Shown piece by piece: positions 17,001 to 29,002 of a DNA stretch of 64,000 nucleotides. Under the pieces are notes generated by a model. It made no database searches, was not told where the DNA came from, and worked only from the letters and a program-made list of their open reading frames with translations. The position numbers were made by a program, and so were the translations under genes. The number at the start of each line of letters is the position of its first letter. The first letter of the stretch is position 1. This DNA is from Todiramphus chloris collaris (Eukaryota > Chordata > Aves > Coraciiformes > Alcedinidae): positions 74,210-138,209 of the forward strand of contig JANVCC010009967.1 in the NCBI GenBank assembly GCA_025345505.1, read 5' to 3'.

Positions 17001-20000
17001 AGCAGAGACTGTGGGTGTATCTGACCCTGGAGCCTGGCATAGGGTGCTCTGTCCCTGTCCCAGCCCTGCCCAAGGGAAGGGGCTACCCCCTGCCCTGCTC
17101 ACCCAGAGCTCTCCTGGCCCACAGAGCACCTGGCAGGCTTCCTTCTCTCCGTCAATGCCACAGCCAGCCTCAGCCGCCTACGGATTCCCTACCCCCAGAC
17201 GGGCAGCTGGTACCTGAGCCTGCGCTCACTTTGTGCCACAGAGCACGGGTAAGAATCCCAGCACATCCTCCCCGTGCGCCCAGAGGGGATGTCCCCACCA
17301 CGGCCTTCATCCACTTGCGCTGTGGGTGTGCCTGATCCCCGTGCTGTGTGTCACTGCTCACGTGGCTTTGCGAGCAGTGCCACCACGTAAGTGCCTGCGT
17401 GGGCACGGACGGCTCTATCTTGTTCCTGCCTGACCATCTGTGGGTCCCCACGGCTCTTCCCTCTGTCTCGCAGCTAGGAAGAGCCTGTCAGCTTCCAAAT
17501 GCTGTGCATCTGTTGGTGCCTGCCTGTCTCTGTGGCAGTGCCCATCTGTACCTGTGCCCGGGAGGGGACTGGGCTGTCACTGTGAGGACAAAGATGTGCA
17601 TATGAAGGGGCAGCTCTGGTCAGGCTGCTGTGCCTCTGCTCTGCTCAGCATCTCAAGGGACCTGTCCTCTGTCTGCAGCTCTGCTCCTGGCCTGTGTGCC
17701 TGCGGAGAAGAAGGGCTGTAGTGTGTGTCTGTCTGCACGTGCGGGAGTCCATGAGGGGCCCTGTGCCGTGCAGATGGTGCCGTTCAGTGCGTGCACGCAG
17801 ACAGCACTGCCCGCACGTTTCTGTGCACACAAGCATGCAGCTCTGTGTGCGCGTTCGAGTTTCTGCAAGCAGACGCATCTGCGTGCGTTCTGTGCGCACA
17901 TGTGTGCGGACTGGATGGCACGAGCATACCGGGACAGCAGGCACACGTGCAGATGGTGTGTGTGCGTGTTTGTGCATGCTGGGGCATCTGCATGGGCATG
18001 GGCAGCAGCCGGTGCGTGCTGTTGGGTCGTGGGCCTGCCCATGCTCCTGCGAACGGGCACTGCTGAGGTGCTGGGTGCTCCCAAAGCCCTGTGTGGGGGT
18101 GGGGCAGTGCCGGTGCTGTGTCTGCTCTGGCTCCTCTGCTGCATTTCTAGTTCGTGTTGAGTTGCCAGTTGCAGCTGGTCCTTTCCTGACAGAATCACAC
18201 GCAGGCATTGTAGGGTGCAGGTGTCTGCACAGCAAAATCCAAATGAAATAGAAGCTGTCTGAGTGTGTTGCTAAAGGTGAGGCAGGTCTAAGTGCAACCG
18301 TATTCCTCCTGCCCACCCATCCTGGCACAGACTATTGCAGCACACAAGGTCCTGGAGAACCAGCTCTCAGCTGTCATATGTAATGCCTAATCATCTCATC
18401 CCTGCTCACCCAGTCCCTGGGTCTCACATCATCTGCCAAGTCTGGGTGCAATGGGTGCTTCTGGTGGAGGCAGGAGCTGCTCGAGGGGCACAGGGCGAGG
18501 GCTGACCCCCTTCTCCTGCGCTTGCAGGTTTGAGCCCTGCACCAACGTGACGGCTGAGGTGTACCTGCGTGCCTACCTCTCGCCCTGCATCAACGACTGT
18601 GGCATGTATGGCCAGTGCAAGCTGCTGCGCACCAACAACTACCTGTATGCGGCCTGCGAGTGTAAAGCTGGTGAGAGCTGCCCTGGACACCCATGGTCCC
18701 TCCTGCACCCAGGGACCACCCCAACATTCCCCCCTCCTCCTCAGGGGTTGTGTACCCCATTAATTGCCCCAAGCCAGCTCTCCACAGGGCACTGGAAGGG
18801 GCTTCCCCTCTCCCTCCCCAGCCCCTGCAAGTGCTGCAGGGGTGATGGTGGCTCTCCCCGGCCACAGGCTGGAACGGCTGGGGCTGCACGGACAACACCG
18901 AGGCTTTCTCCTATGGCTTCCAGCTCCTCTCCACGCTGCTGCTGTGCCTCAGCAATGTCATGTTCGTGCCTCCTGTGGCCATCGCTGTTCGCAGCCACTA
19001 CCTCCTGGAAGCTGCTGTCTACATCTTCACCATGTTCTTCTCTACTGTGAGCATGGGGTCCGGGAGGCTGGGGGGGGAAGGTGAAGGGCCAGGGCACAGG
19101 GCAGTTGTCACACCCTTTCCCTGCTACCCCAGTTTTACCACGCCTGCGACCAGCCAGGCATTGTGGTGTTCTGCATCATGGAGTATGATGTGCTGCAGTT
19201 CTGCGACTTCCTGGGGTCCCTCATGTCCGTCTGGGTCACAGTCATTGCCATGGCCCGACTCCAGCCAGTGGTCAAACAGGCAAGTATGGGGTGCACAGGG
19301 CAGGCACAGAGGAGGCCTATCCTGACAGGTGCCCCACTGCCCCACAGGTGCTGTACCTGCTGGGGGCCATGCTGCTCTCCATGGCTCTGCAGATGGACCG
19401 CCATGGGCTCTGGAATCTCCTGGGGCCCAGCCTCTTTGCCTTAGGGATCATGGCCATCGCCTGGGTAAGGAGATGCTCTCTCTGTCCTCCTATGTCTCCA
19501 TCCCACCTGCATTCGGCATCCTGCTGAGCCGTCTAGTTCCAGTCCCATGCCTGCATCTCCCCTCTGCAGCCTTCACCCTTCCCCATGAACCCCTCTCCCT
19601 GGCTCCTAGGGGTTGTGCCCCAGTTGCACAGGGGCTGTGCCCATCCCTGCTGGGACGCCTCCTCCAGCCCCACCTTTCCCCACCACAGACGGCTCGCACC
19701 ATCCAGCGCCGCCACTGCTACCCACCGACCTGGAAGCGCTGGGCTTTCTACCTGTGTCCAGGAGCGTTGATCGCAGCGGCTGCCGTGCTGCTCTACGCCT
19801 TTGTGGAGACAGAGGAGAACTACTTCTACATCCACAGTATCTGGCACCTGCTCATTGCTGGCAGCGTTGGCTTCTTGCTGCCGCCCCGTGCCAAGCCCAG
19901 CGGGCGCCTGGGGCCGCTGCCCCGGCGCAAGGGCTGTGGGTACCAGCTCTGTGTCAATGAACAGGAGGAGCTGGGGCTTGTTGACCCAGCTGTGGCCTCC

Positions 20001-20024
20001 ATCAACAGCATTTGTACCAGCTGA
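11052..20024 (+). CDS. TMEM8B: TMEM8B, long form (PGAP6/CREST-family multipass membrane protein)
   Basis: Thirteen coding exons: 11052-11166, 13932-14121, 15039-15246, 15391-15524, 15659-15918, 16146-16495, 16819-16915, 17125-17248, 18528-18670, 18868-19046, 19133-19279, 19348-19464, 19689-20024. They join to 799 residues with no break. Order: Leu-rich signal peptide (1-38), a large ectodomain, an EGF-like module around 508-548 ([11 protein letters not shown]...CECKAGW), then about seven transmembrane helices from 555. The membrane part carries the CREST-type residues H603, D606, H737 and H741 (HSIWH), the set proposed as the metal-dependent hydrolase site in PGAP6-like GPI phospholipases. 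Whether TMEM8B is an active enzyme is inference. The stretch from Met321 (MNMPHS, codon 16,199) matches the start of the 472-residue human protein, so a shorter isoform may be made. The intron after 19,279 has a GC donor. The start was chosen because a signal peptide follows directly. Confidence 0.95.
11220..12130. repeat. G-rich degenerate minisatellite in TMEM8B intron 1
   Basis: Long run of degenerate units of about 30 bases built on GCAGTGGGGCATGG or ATGTGCAGTGGGGCACA. It follows the first exon directly. Its composition resembles the minisatellite in HINT2 intron 1, and both put G on the plus strand. Open frames across it on the minus strand are low-complexity Pro/His/Cys strings and are not genes. 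Confidence 0.7.
14249..14645 (-). mobile_element. CR1 LINE fragment, 3' end, minus orientation
   Basis: The sequence starts CATAGAATAACAGAATACCA followed by GGTTGGAAAGGACCT. This is the reverse complement of the conserved CR1 3' end, which closes in ATTCTATG-like repeats. It continues through the recognisable CR1 terminal region (for example TCTCCATCTTATTTGTAGCC and GATAAGGTCTCCCC). It is a 5'-truncated copy in TMEM8B intron 2, lying antisense to the host gene. Confidence 0.85.
14646..14795. repeat. Alternating purine-pyrimidine (CA/TG) tract next to CR1
   Basis: About 150 bp of CATATGTGTATGTGCATG-like sequence, palindromic in places and potentially Z-DNA forming. It abuts the truncated 5' end of the CR1 copy. 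A shorter tract with CACATATGTGCACACATATG lies at about 13,313-13,337 in intron 1. Confidence 0.6.
17690..18010. repeat. Degenerate TGTGTGC-rich tract in TMEM8B intron 8
   Basis: The region is rich in TGTGTGC, GCACACA and CGTGCGT words of alternating purine-pyrimidine character with CpG steps. It has no fixed unit. It lies between the exons ending 17,248 and starting 18,528. Confidence 0.45.
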
Positions 20025-21367
20025 TGCCAATGGCAGCCCAGACTCCTCCGTCATGGACAGCAGCCTCGCGGGGCCCAGCACTTGCTCTCTTTGCTGTCTG
20101 CCCATCCCCGGGAGCACCAGGACTCCTCTGGGCAAGTGCACAACCACCCATGCTGCCCTGTTCTTGCAATTACACCCTGATTGAACTTGTCTTCTGGAGT
20201 TGCTGCAGCTCAGTCACGTGCAGAGCTGGGGAGGCTTGAGGCTGAGCTGGGGCCACTGTCCTCGCTTTTTTGGGCCATGGAGTTGCCCAGGGGACACAGC
20301 CACATGCAGAGTGGGGGATGGCAGTGGCCTCTGGCTCTCATTCCAGGATCTGTAGCAAGTACTGCTACTCTGTGGTGGGTTGCACTGGGCCTGATGCAAC
20401 TCTGTCATGGAGCAGAGTGTCTGGCAAGAAGTGGGTGGCCAGGGGCTGCACTCTTTTGGCTTACAGGCAGGGCAGGCTGCACAGAGGGGATAACTTTGCT
20501 GTGGCACTGTGCTCTCACAGGACAGGTCAATGCCCAACTCACAGGCAGCTGTTGCTGTGCTAGGGCAGCCAGGGTCGCCCCCCTGCCCCCAGGCTGGCAG
20601 GATTGTGAGGAGCCCGTAGCCCAGGGCAAATGCTGCCACTGGGGCAGTGGTGCTGGTGCTGCTTGCTGTGGCAATGCATGGGGCTGAAGGCTCACTGCCT
20701 GCAAGAGCCACATCTGAGGGAGCCCACAGCCTGTTGGGTGTCACCCCACTGCTTGGAGCAGCTTCCCTCAGTGCACTAGATGTGGGTGTACCCACCCAGG
20801 AGCAGTGAAACGGTGACCCTGTGTTCCTGTTGTTGCCATGAGCAGCTGCCCTGTCTCTGCAAGGCACTGCGCATCGGTGGGAGAAGGCATTGCATGGACA
20901 TCGGTCTGGGACAACCCAGCCTCAGCCCCTCTTCCTTGTCCTGCCCTGTGGTCAGATGCATGGTCTCATCACCCCCTGGAGTCAGTGATGACTGTGGTGT
21001 GCTGGCAAACACCTGGGCTGTGTGTGTGGATCAAGGACAGGGAATTTCCACCTGGCTTCTGCAGTTTGGGGTGGGACAAATGGACCAGAGAGGAGAGGGG
21101 AAACCCAAATGCCCCTTCTCACCCACGTGGGGTCTGCTTCAACCCCCTGGACCCTTCCCAGCTTCACAGGGGTCCTCAGGGGTGTGTCCCCAGGCAAAGC
21201 TCTTCATCCCAGCAGTCACATCCTGGTTCAGCAGAGCCCAGCCTCCAGCAGCCCCCCTCTCTGTACCCCAGGGACAGAGCCCGCTCGGCACAGGGAGATT
21301 TACTGGATGCCTAACAGGATTAGCAACTGCGGGTGGGCAGGCAGCTATGTAATAGGATTGCAGTCTA

Positions 21368-21373
21368 ATTAAA
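21368..21373 (+). terminator. Possible TMEM8B poly(A) signal ATTAAA
   Basis: First ATTAAA or AATAAA on the plus strand after the TMEM8B stop at 20,024, which would give a 3' UTR of about 1.35 kb. A nearer non-canonical signal cannot be excluded. Confidence 0.3.
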
Positions 21374-22919
21374 CCTGCTGCTTGGGAGCTGGGCCCCAGC
21401 TGGCCAGAGCAGGGTAGGCTCAGGGGGCTGTGGGGGTGGCTGGAGGAGACAGAAGGGATGGGGTGGGCAGAACAGAAGGACAGGTGACCTGTCGAGAGCC
21501 ACAGTGATGGTGATGGGTTCAGGGCTTTGCTGACTGCATCCTTGGGCTTTGTAGGGGGTGATGGCTGTGGGGAGCCAGCCTGGCATGGAGGTGGGCTGGG
21601 CAGCTCAGAGTGGCTGGGCAGGAGACCTGTGCAAGGGGTCTGGGAGACCTGCATCTGCTGCCATCACTCCCCCAAGATCTCACCCTCCAGCCCTTTCCCT
21701 GACATTCAAAATACCCTGTCTGGTCCAGCCAGGTGGCTTATTAAGGATTAATTTTTTAACTAAAAACAACTCACTTCACCACATCCAATCACACCCTCTG
21801 GCAGTAGCAGCCTCCAGACAATAGGAGCTCAGCTTTAGCAACACACTGGAGTGTGGTGCACAGTGAACACGGGGCTTGTGTCTCCCCAGCATGTGCACCA
21901 TGCCAATAGGTGTTCCTGCACAAATGCACCCCAATTTCATGGTGATGTCAGCGCTCCATGCAGCATCCTTAACCCTCCCTCATCCTTCAGCTCACAGCTG
22001 TCAGGCTGAAGTGCAAACCTGCTGCTTGCCAAGTTTGTGTAGACTCTAGTGAGCACGTGGTGGGATGCACATTCCTCTTGCAAGCAGCTGCACAGCCCCT
22101 GGCCTGCCCCATGGCAGACACCATGGGGAGGCAAGTGCAGGTCTGGACCCCCCAGGGGTCCTGGCAGAGATGGGCAGGAGTTTTAGCTGGCAGAGCTGCC
22201 CAAGGAAGCCCGGAGGAGCCATGCACTAGCTCTGCTGGGCTCCACTTTTCCAGGCTATCTGGGAGGCTCAGCTCTCCTTCTCATTTTAATTAAAACTGCA
22301 ACTGCGTTTTTCATCTCAAGGACAGGCTAAGCAGCCTATTGTGCTGATGGGGAGGGAGCTCAGCCAAGCAGTGCTGGAGGGGATTCAGGCACTCTCTGCC
22401 AGACTGACTTATACCATAGGGCCCACAGATTGTTTAGATTCAGTGGGGCAGAAACCCATCCACCTGCCCAGGAGGCTGGCACAACTTGAGGGGCATTGCA
22501 GTGTGGTGGAAGTACAGGACATGCAGTCTTCCAGAACTTAAAAAGTTTTTTGCTCAGTGCTCCTGTCACCAAACATGATAAAGCTGGTTTCTCACGTGGG
22601 ACACCCAGCCTAAGGTGTGTGGTACCATCTCTCCCACCAAACCTGACTAGGAATATGCTGAGACACCCCGTGGGAGACTCTGCATCCCCTCAGCCACCTC
22701 CACGTCACTGCAGGCTCAGGAGCACTAGCCTGCCTATCCCTACAGGGCTGCATGCACTTTGCTGGTGCACTCCCTATGGTTTTCAGCCTCAGCCACGTGG
22801 GGAAATACTTGGGGTGAAGAATGGACTCTGCTCAGAGTTGGGGTCTCTGTGATTCCCCGCCCCCCCTGCAGTGTAAACAGCTTTCCTGATGCTCCGCCTC
22901 TGCCAGGCACAGCAAACCT

Positions 22920-22933
22920 GTAACCATGGCAAC
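22920..22933 (+). promoter_or_regulatory. Perfect RFX X-box
   Basis: GTAACCATGGCAAC matches the X-box consensus GTNRCC-N(0-3)-RGYAAC exactly, with a 2-base spacer. A second CCATGGCAAC half-site follows at about 22,969-22,978. X-boxes bind RFX factors and usually mark ciliary or immune (MHC II-type) promoters. No gene start was recognised beside it. Confidence 0.55.
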
Positions 22934-25900
22934 AGTCTCCCTATAACAACCAGGTACATCTGACATCCCCATGGCAACCGACTCCCTGAACAGCCGCTGA
23001 AGAGCTTAGTTTCCTCAGTGCTGGGAAGGGATGGCAGGGTTCAACCCCCACCATGCAGGGAAGTGGAAACAGACACAGCTGGGAAGGCCTTTGGCAGGGT
23101 GCTTGGGGCAGCATACAACTCTGTGGCCCCCATCCTGCTAGGAAGGCTTCAGGGGACACAAGTGATGGAGGAGAAGGGGGTAGCCCTGGGGGCAGCATCA
23201 ACCCTGCTCAGCCCCCTGCCTCCCAGCCTCATCCTCTTTGCTAGGCTGTCAGTACCACTAGGCCAGCATTCCCTGTTCCAACACATGCTCCCTGGAAATG
23301 GGTATCCCAAAGGCTGGGACTGTGCTTCCCCCACAACTTCCTCCGATCCCTAACTCCCACTGCAGGATGTTCTGCCTTTTTCCTGCAACCTGTCCTCCCT
23401 GCGGGGATGCTGGTCCCTCCCACCACTGCCTACCCACATCTGCTGGGTCAGCCCCACCAGACAGCAGCCCTGACGCAGTCTGTTGTTGCAGACAGCAATT
23501 GCATGCCATGCAACTTTAATGTCAGGCCTGAATTATTGAGCCCTTCAGCGGGCTGCGTGCGTGCAGGCAGGACCCACCACCCCTCCTCCTCTCCCTGCCT
23601 GTGCACACCCACCAGCAGGTGAGGGCTGGCCAGAGATCCCATCTTTTAGGGTCTCTCTGGGTGCAGAAGGGTGCCATGTCCCTTGCTGGCTGCACGGTGC
23701 GGGTGATAGAGTGGCTGTTAGTGCCACCTGCTCAGATGCCTGAGAGTTGATGATCCCAGTGGAAGGAGACCCTAAGGAAAGCATTGTATCTGCAGGGTGC
23801 AGGGACAGGTATGTAGGGAGGGATGTGCAATCCTGCTCTGTTCCCACATTGATATTTGCTCCCTGCATTGTCATGAAACCCCATGGCTGGAGGAAGCAGA
23901 TCCCTCACTATTGCCCTGGATGGTCCTTGCACCTCTCCTGCTTGCTCTCCCGCCATGCCCCAGTGAGACAAAGCCTTTCCACCACAGCCAAAGTAAATCC
24001 CAGCACGGGTGCATCAAGAGCTTGCTCCCTGGCTGGTCACGGCTGTCACTGTGCCACTCTGGGGATGATGAAAAGCTAGGAGAATGGCCTGGCTGCTCTC
24101 TTCTTTTACAATTTTCCCGGTGCACCCTGCAGCCACTCGATGATTTTCTCATCAGAGTAGCAAGCCTTGACCGCCCTCCCCTCGCAGACCCATCCATCAC
24201 CCACGGTTGGTACTGCTGCACAGACCACAGGCGCTGGAGCCGCCTGCCTTGCTCTGTCCCTGGCTGTCCTTCAGCTGCAGACAGTGGCCCCACTGCAGGC
24301 AGCCCAGGGGGAGTAGCTCTGAGCATGAAAAGGGATCCTGCCTCCCCTGGAGCAACCCAAGCAGAGCCTGCTTGCTCAACCCTCCTTCTTCCACATCCCC
24401 TAGGTCTCCTCCCTCTGCCATCCCCAGCACTCATCCCAAGCCAGGCACCCCTCAAAGCTTCATGCCCAGTCTGCAGGGTGCTGGGTGACAGCCAAGTGGG
24501 AGCCTGAGCACGACAAAGCCAGCCCAGAGCAGAGACAAGAGGGTCAGAGGTGGATCCAGGGCATAAGGAACCAGCATTGCCCCAGCAGCACCCTGTCACA
24601 ACATCTGGAGGTGTGAGAAAGTAGCAGGGTGACAGGGCATGCCCAGTTCTGCATGAGGGTATGGGTGCAGGGACCATGGAGATGAGGGACAAATGACTTA
24701 GCTGTACCTGCAGGGTCCGGAACATCTCAGCGGGACTGTGTCTAGGGACAAACAGCAGCTGTGACAGTCACATGCCCAGAGGGGAACAGGGGACAGAGAA
24801 GGGGAAACACCAACACATGAGAAACCACGCACTTATGATGGTGATGCAAAACACCACCATTTTTAGCTGCTAATAACTGGCTTTCTGGGAGAGCCTGGTG
24901 GGGTGACTGGCATGGGGGTCTGAACTCAGGACTTTATCCCTGGCAATTTAGAGGAGAGCTGTTGAAGAGCTGCTCTGCTGAGTGGAAAAGCCACTTCAGT
25001 CGTGCTTAACTTCATCAAGGGAACTGCATAGAAATCAGGGAGCTTGCTAGGAGAAATTAATAGAGCAGCCAGGAGGGCAGAGTGCCTGCAGACAGCGTGA
25101 GCATTGCTCAGAGCAGCATACTGGAGACTTCCAGTAAATGAATGCATCCTTTAATGAGATTTGCAGGGCCAGCATGGATGAGGAGTGGAGCGCAGTGGGT
25201 GAATGGGTGGGAAAGGTCGTTCCTCAAGGAGAGGAGCTGTGTCAAAATGAAGAGCAAGGGAAAGAGGATGAAGTTACATGAAAAACTAGAGCAAAACAAC
25301 CCTCAAAAGGGCTTTGAGCAAGATTGTGGCAACAGCGTAAGATCGCAAATAATTCAGCAATGTCAACTTTGAAGTGCTGTTGTAGCACTGAGACTTTTGA
25401 GGTGTGCAGAGGTGCACCAGGTGCTGTGACCTGGACCTACCTCCTTCAGATGAATCTTGAGGTAGGAACTGCATGTCCAGCAATCCTTTACCTTTTGTGT
25501 TAGGACAAGAAAGTAAAGCATTTCTATCCCCAGAGCAGACATCCAGGGCCCATATACCATCATACAGGGATGCTGCTAAAGGAGCAGCCTTGGTGTGTTA
25601 CGGCTGGTGAGCAGGGGAAGGAGCTCCCACAGGCTATGACTGCAAGAACAAAGTCTACAAGTACAAAGTGCAGCTGTGCTTGCTGTCAAGTGGTAGGAAA
25701 TTAAGGCAGTTACCCTCATGAGAAATCAGCCTCGCACCAACAGAAATCCAACTGTTACACCAAATGCAATCCTGGATAAATTTGTCTTAAGAAGCAAGCC
25801 TGCAGAGGAAGATAAAACCATGTTAGCGGAGGTTGAGAATATTTTCCATGGGATGCAAAGCCACTGTTCCCTTTATGGCTTGCAGATTAAAGTTTTCTCA

Positions 25901-28784
25901 TAAAAAACATTTTCTCCCACTCAAATACCACCACTAAAATTTCCCTTGAGAGAACAAAGTGATAAGCAATACAATGTTATATGTGAACAGTGCTCTCAAT
26001 GGAAGCTGTATTAAAGAAATCACATTGAATCTTCCTGTTGGAGTGTGAGTTGTGTCTACACCAAGGGGAATATTACAGTTTATTCTTACTTTATATAAAA
26101 GATGCTTTACCACCTCCAGGGCTAAAAGCCAGGGCTCCACACTGAGGGGGAGTATTTTGGCTAAAATTACGTGGACTTAGAACAAGTGCAAGGCAGAGGC
26201 TCCTGGCCCACCAGGAGGGGAGGTAAGTCCTGGTGGACTCTGGGCCCAGAGACCTCCCAAGGAGATTTTCCACAGGGCTCACCTGCAGTCAGCAAATCTC
26301 CTGCCAGCACAACTACAAATCCCAGACCAGTCCCTGAGGATTGTTATTCTAATTAACTAATGAAAATGTCTCCTGTGGGGAAGATGGATAATCTGAACTG
26401 GAGGCTTCCACCCTTTTTGGGGCTGCGGGGGTATGTGTGTCCCTGGAGTAACACACAGCTCCTTTTGAGGAACCCTGTGTTAGTACACTCTGAGGTTTGG
26501 GATGCAGTCCCCACTGTGGGACAGTGACAAGTGTCCTCGGAAACCGAGCATCTCCCTGCCCCCTGCCTTCAACTGGAATTCAATCTCAGACCCCAGGTAT
26601 GTTCCATTTCCAGCCCACCCAAGGCAGCTTGGCTGCTCTCATCCCTCAGTCTTCACTTCTGTCACATCCTGTCTGCTGCATCATGGAGTTTCTCAGTAAC
26701 ATCACATGAGAAAAATTAACATCTGATGAGGATGAAGCCTGTGCAGGATCTTCCTGAGCCACAGCCAGGTGCAACACAAAGAGGATCCACTTCAAAAGCT
26801 TCATTAAAAAAGTGAACTAAGGCTTTTGACATCAAGATAAACATCCTGATACACTTCAAAGGAGCTTCCTCTCCTTGTCCTTAGACACCCTCTCCCACAT
26901 CATTCTGCTGTGGATTTTGGAGCTATACTTCTGACTAATCCGCTCTGCACCACATCCCAGCTGAGTGGTTGGAGATGTTGGGTGCTGCTTTGCAGTGTAT
27001 GAGACCTTCAGAGCATGACCATGAACCTAAATACTCTTTCATTGTATTCTGGCCCACCTACGAAGAGTTAAGAGTTGCTTGTGAAAGTGACTCCATTCCC
27101 ATTGAAATACATGGGTTTAAAAGAAAGTGCAGTAGAGAAATGCCTGAGAGCTGACTGGGATGCCTCTGTGCCCGGAGGTGTCCATCCTTCCGGAGGACAC
27201 ACTGGCAGAGGCTGTAGTGAGGAAGCTGCAGCAGGAGCAGGCAACAACAGGACACAGCCTAAAGCTGCTGCTGGGGCCGTCATTTGGGTCACACCTCTGG
27301 TGTCACTGTTTGGTGGGGTAGGACCAGACTCCAGTGGGTTAGTAGCATCAACTCTGTGCCATTGTGTACTCGTGGTGGCTGGGAGTGGGATACAGGCACG
27401 AAGGGGTCACTGCCTGCTCCACTGGCAGATTAAAACATTTTATTATTTCAGTTCCTCCAGACGTATTAAATAGCACTAGTCTGTGGCAGGCCATGCAGGA
27501 AGGAGAGGATCAGGAGAGTAGTGCAACTTTGATTTGATCCAGAGCAGGACAAATGCAGGGAGAAACTGTCTCCCAGATCCCGACTGCCCCAGGGATCTGC
27601 TCTAGTCACCTTGGGGTTGTATGGTTTTTTGGGATGCATGGGGGAGCTGCTTGGTGTGCTGCAGCTGCCCTGTTACAAGCTGTTGTCTGGGATGGAGGGG
27701 TAAGGAGCCACATGTCATGCCTGCCCAGAGCAAGACCCTCATGGTCCGGGGACCACCAGACGGTAGCACTGAAATCCAACTGAGATCTGCTGCTGCTTTC
27801 ACCTCCATTCACAGCTCGGAGAAAGCCTTGCATGCCCCAGAAGGAGCCTGCCTTCCTCTCCCCAGGTTTGCCCCATGTTCTCCTGGCTGTCACCCCAACC
27901 CTGCAAGTGTGGGCATATTGCCATTGTCTGGAGCAGGAGGGATCCCACCAGGCACATGGATCGTTTCACATGGAGACCTCCACAAACGAGTGATGGCTTT
28001 GGCTATTTCAGAACCCTCCGTGAGTGCATTTCCTGGGTGTCAGCCCGGTTCCTCTTGCTGAAATCGCCTACTGTCCTGGGGCTGGAGGGAACAACCTCAC
28101 TGGAAAGGGGCTGAGGTTCAGCCCTGGCAACTGTGCCTCTGGCACCCCCCTGTGCCCAAGCCTAGGGCGCCAAGGGGCACCCCAAGCCATGCTGCACGGG
28201 GTGTTTGTAGGACAGTGAAGGGAGCAGAGAAGAGAGCAGAGGGTGCAGCGTGAGTGCTTCATGATGACCCAGCAGCCAAGCGGATGCACCTCTGCACCAG
28301 GGGTGATGCAGACTCCAGGGGGCCTTTGCATCGCATCCCCTTTGCACCGAGGCAGTGACCTCTTGTTTGGGAGGGGCAATCCATGGGGGTGGTGATGCCC
28401 CAACCCTGGGGAAGGCTGGACTGGTCTGGGACAGGTACCAACATCCTCATCCCAAAGGAGCCCTGGGGACCCCCTTGGGCCGACGCACAGGGGGGTGTCC
28501 CAACAGTGATTTCATGGGGACCCCCGCTCGCCCCTCTCCTCCCCTCGGCATGGTTGGCTGCACTGTCTTCACTCCATCGCAGCCTCTGCCATTGGGTTGA
28601 GACCAATGTGCCTCTGGAGTCAGGCGGGCCTTGGCCTGACCCTGCCCCTGCCCCTCCTCCCTGAGCTCCTATTGGCTTCCGAGCTGTCACTCTAGCCCTC
28701 CCTGACCACATGGCTGTTGCAGCCGGTGCACCCCACTGACACTCCCCTGTAGCCCCTCTGCTGTTCCCACCACCACCACTGCAC

Positions 28785-28995
28785 GCCAGTTCACCCCACT
28801 GAACCTTCACTGCATTCACACTGTGCCCACCCTGCACCCCACTGCATCTCATTGCAACCTCACTGCGCAATCTGCACCCCACAGCATCTCGTTGCAGCCT
28901 CACTGTGAAACCTGCACCCCATTGCATCTCATTGCAGCCTCACTGCGCAATCCGCACCCCATTGCATCTCCCTGCGCCTTCCCTGCACCACTACA
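28785..28995. repeat. CTGCACCCCACTGCATCT minisatellite, left part
   Basis: Tandem degenerate units alternate between a 22-base CTGCACCCCACTGCATCTCA type and an interleaved CAACCTCACTGCGCAAT type. The array stops at about 29,000 where retroviral sequence begins, and the same kind of unit resumes at about 30,895 on the other side. Confidence 0.7.
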
Positions 28996-29002
28996 CCACG
29001 CT

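Larger units (their letters stand above)
20025..28780. other. Long intergenic or 3' UTR stretch, no coding gene recognised
   Basis: No exon with recognisable product and splice borders was found on either strand. The proximal part is probably TMEM8B 3' UTR: ATTAAA at 21,368-21,373 is the first credible poly(A) signal. AT-rich homeodomain-type patches (TAATTAAA or ATTAATTTTTTAAC near 21,368, 21,747, 22,286 and 26,349) stand out in GC-rich DNA, and an RFX X-box lies at 22,920. These could be conserved regulatory elements, but that cannot be judged from one sequence. Confidence 0.5.
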
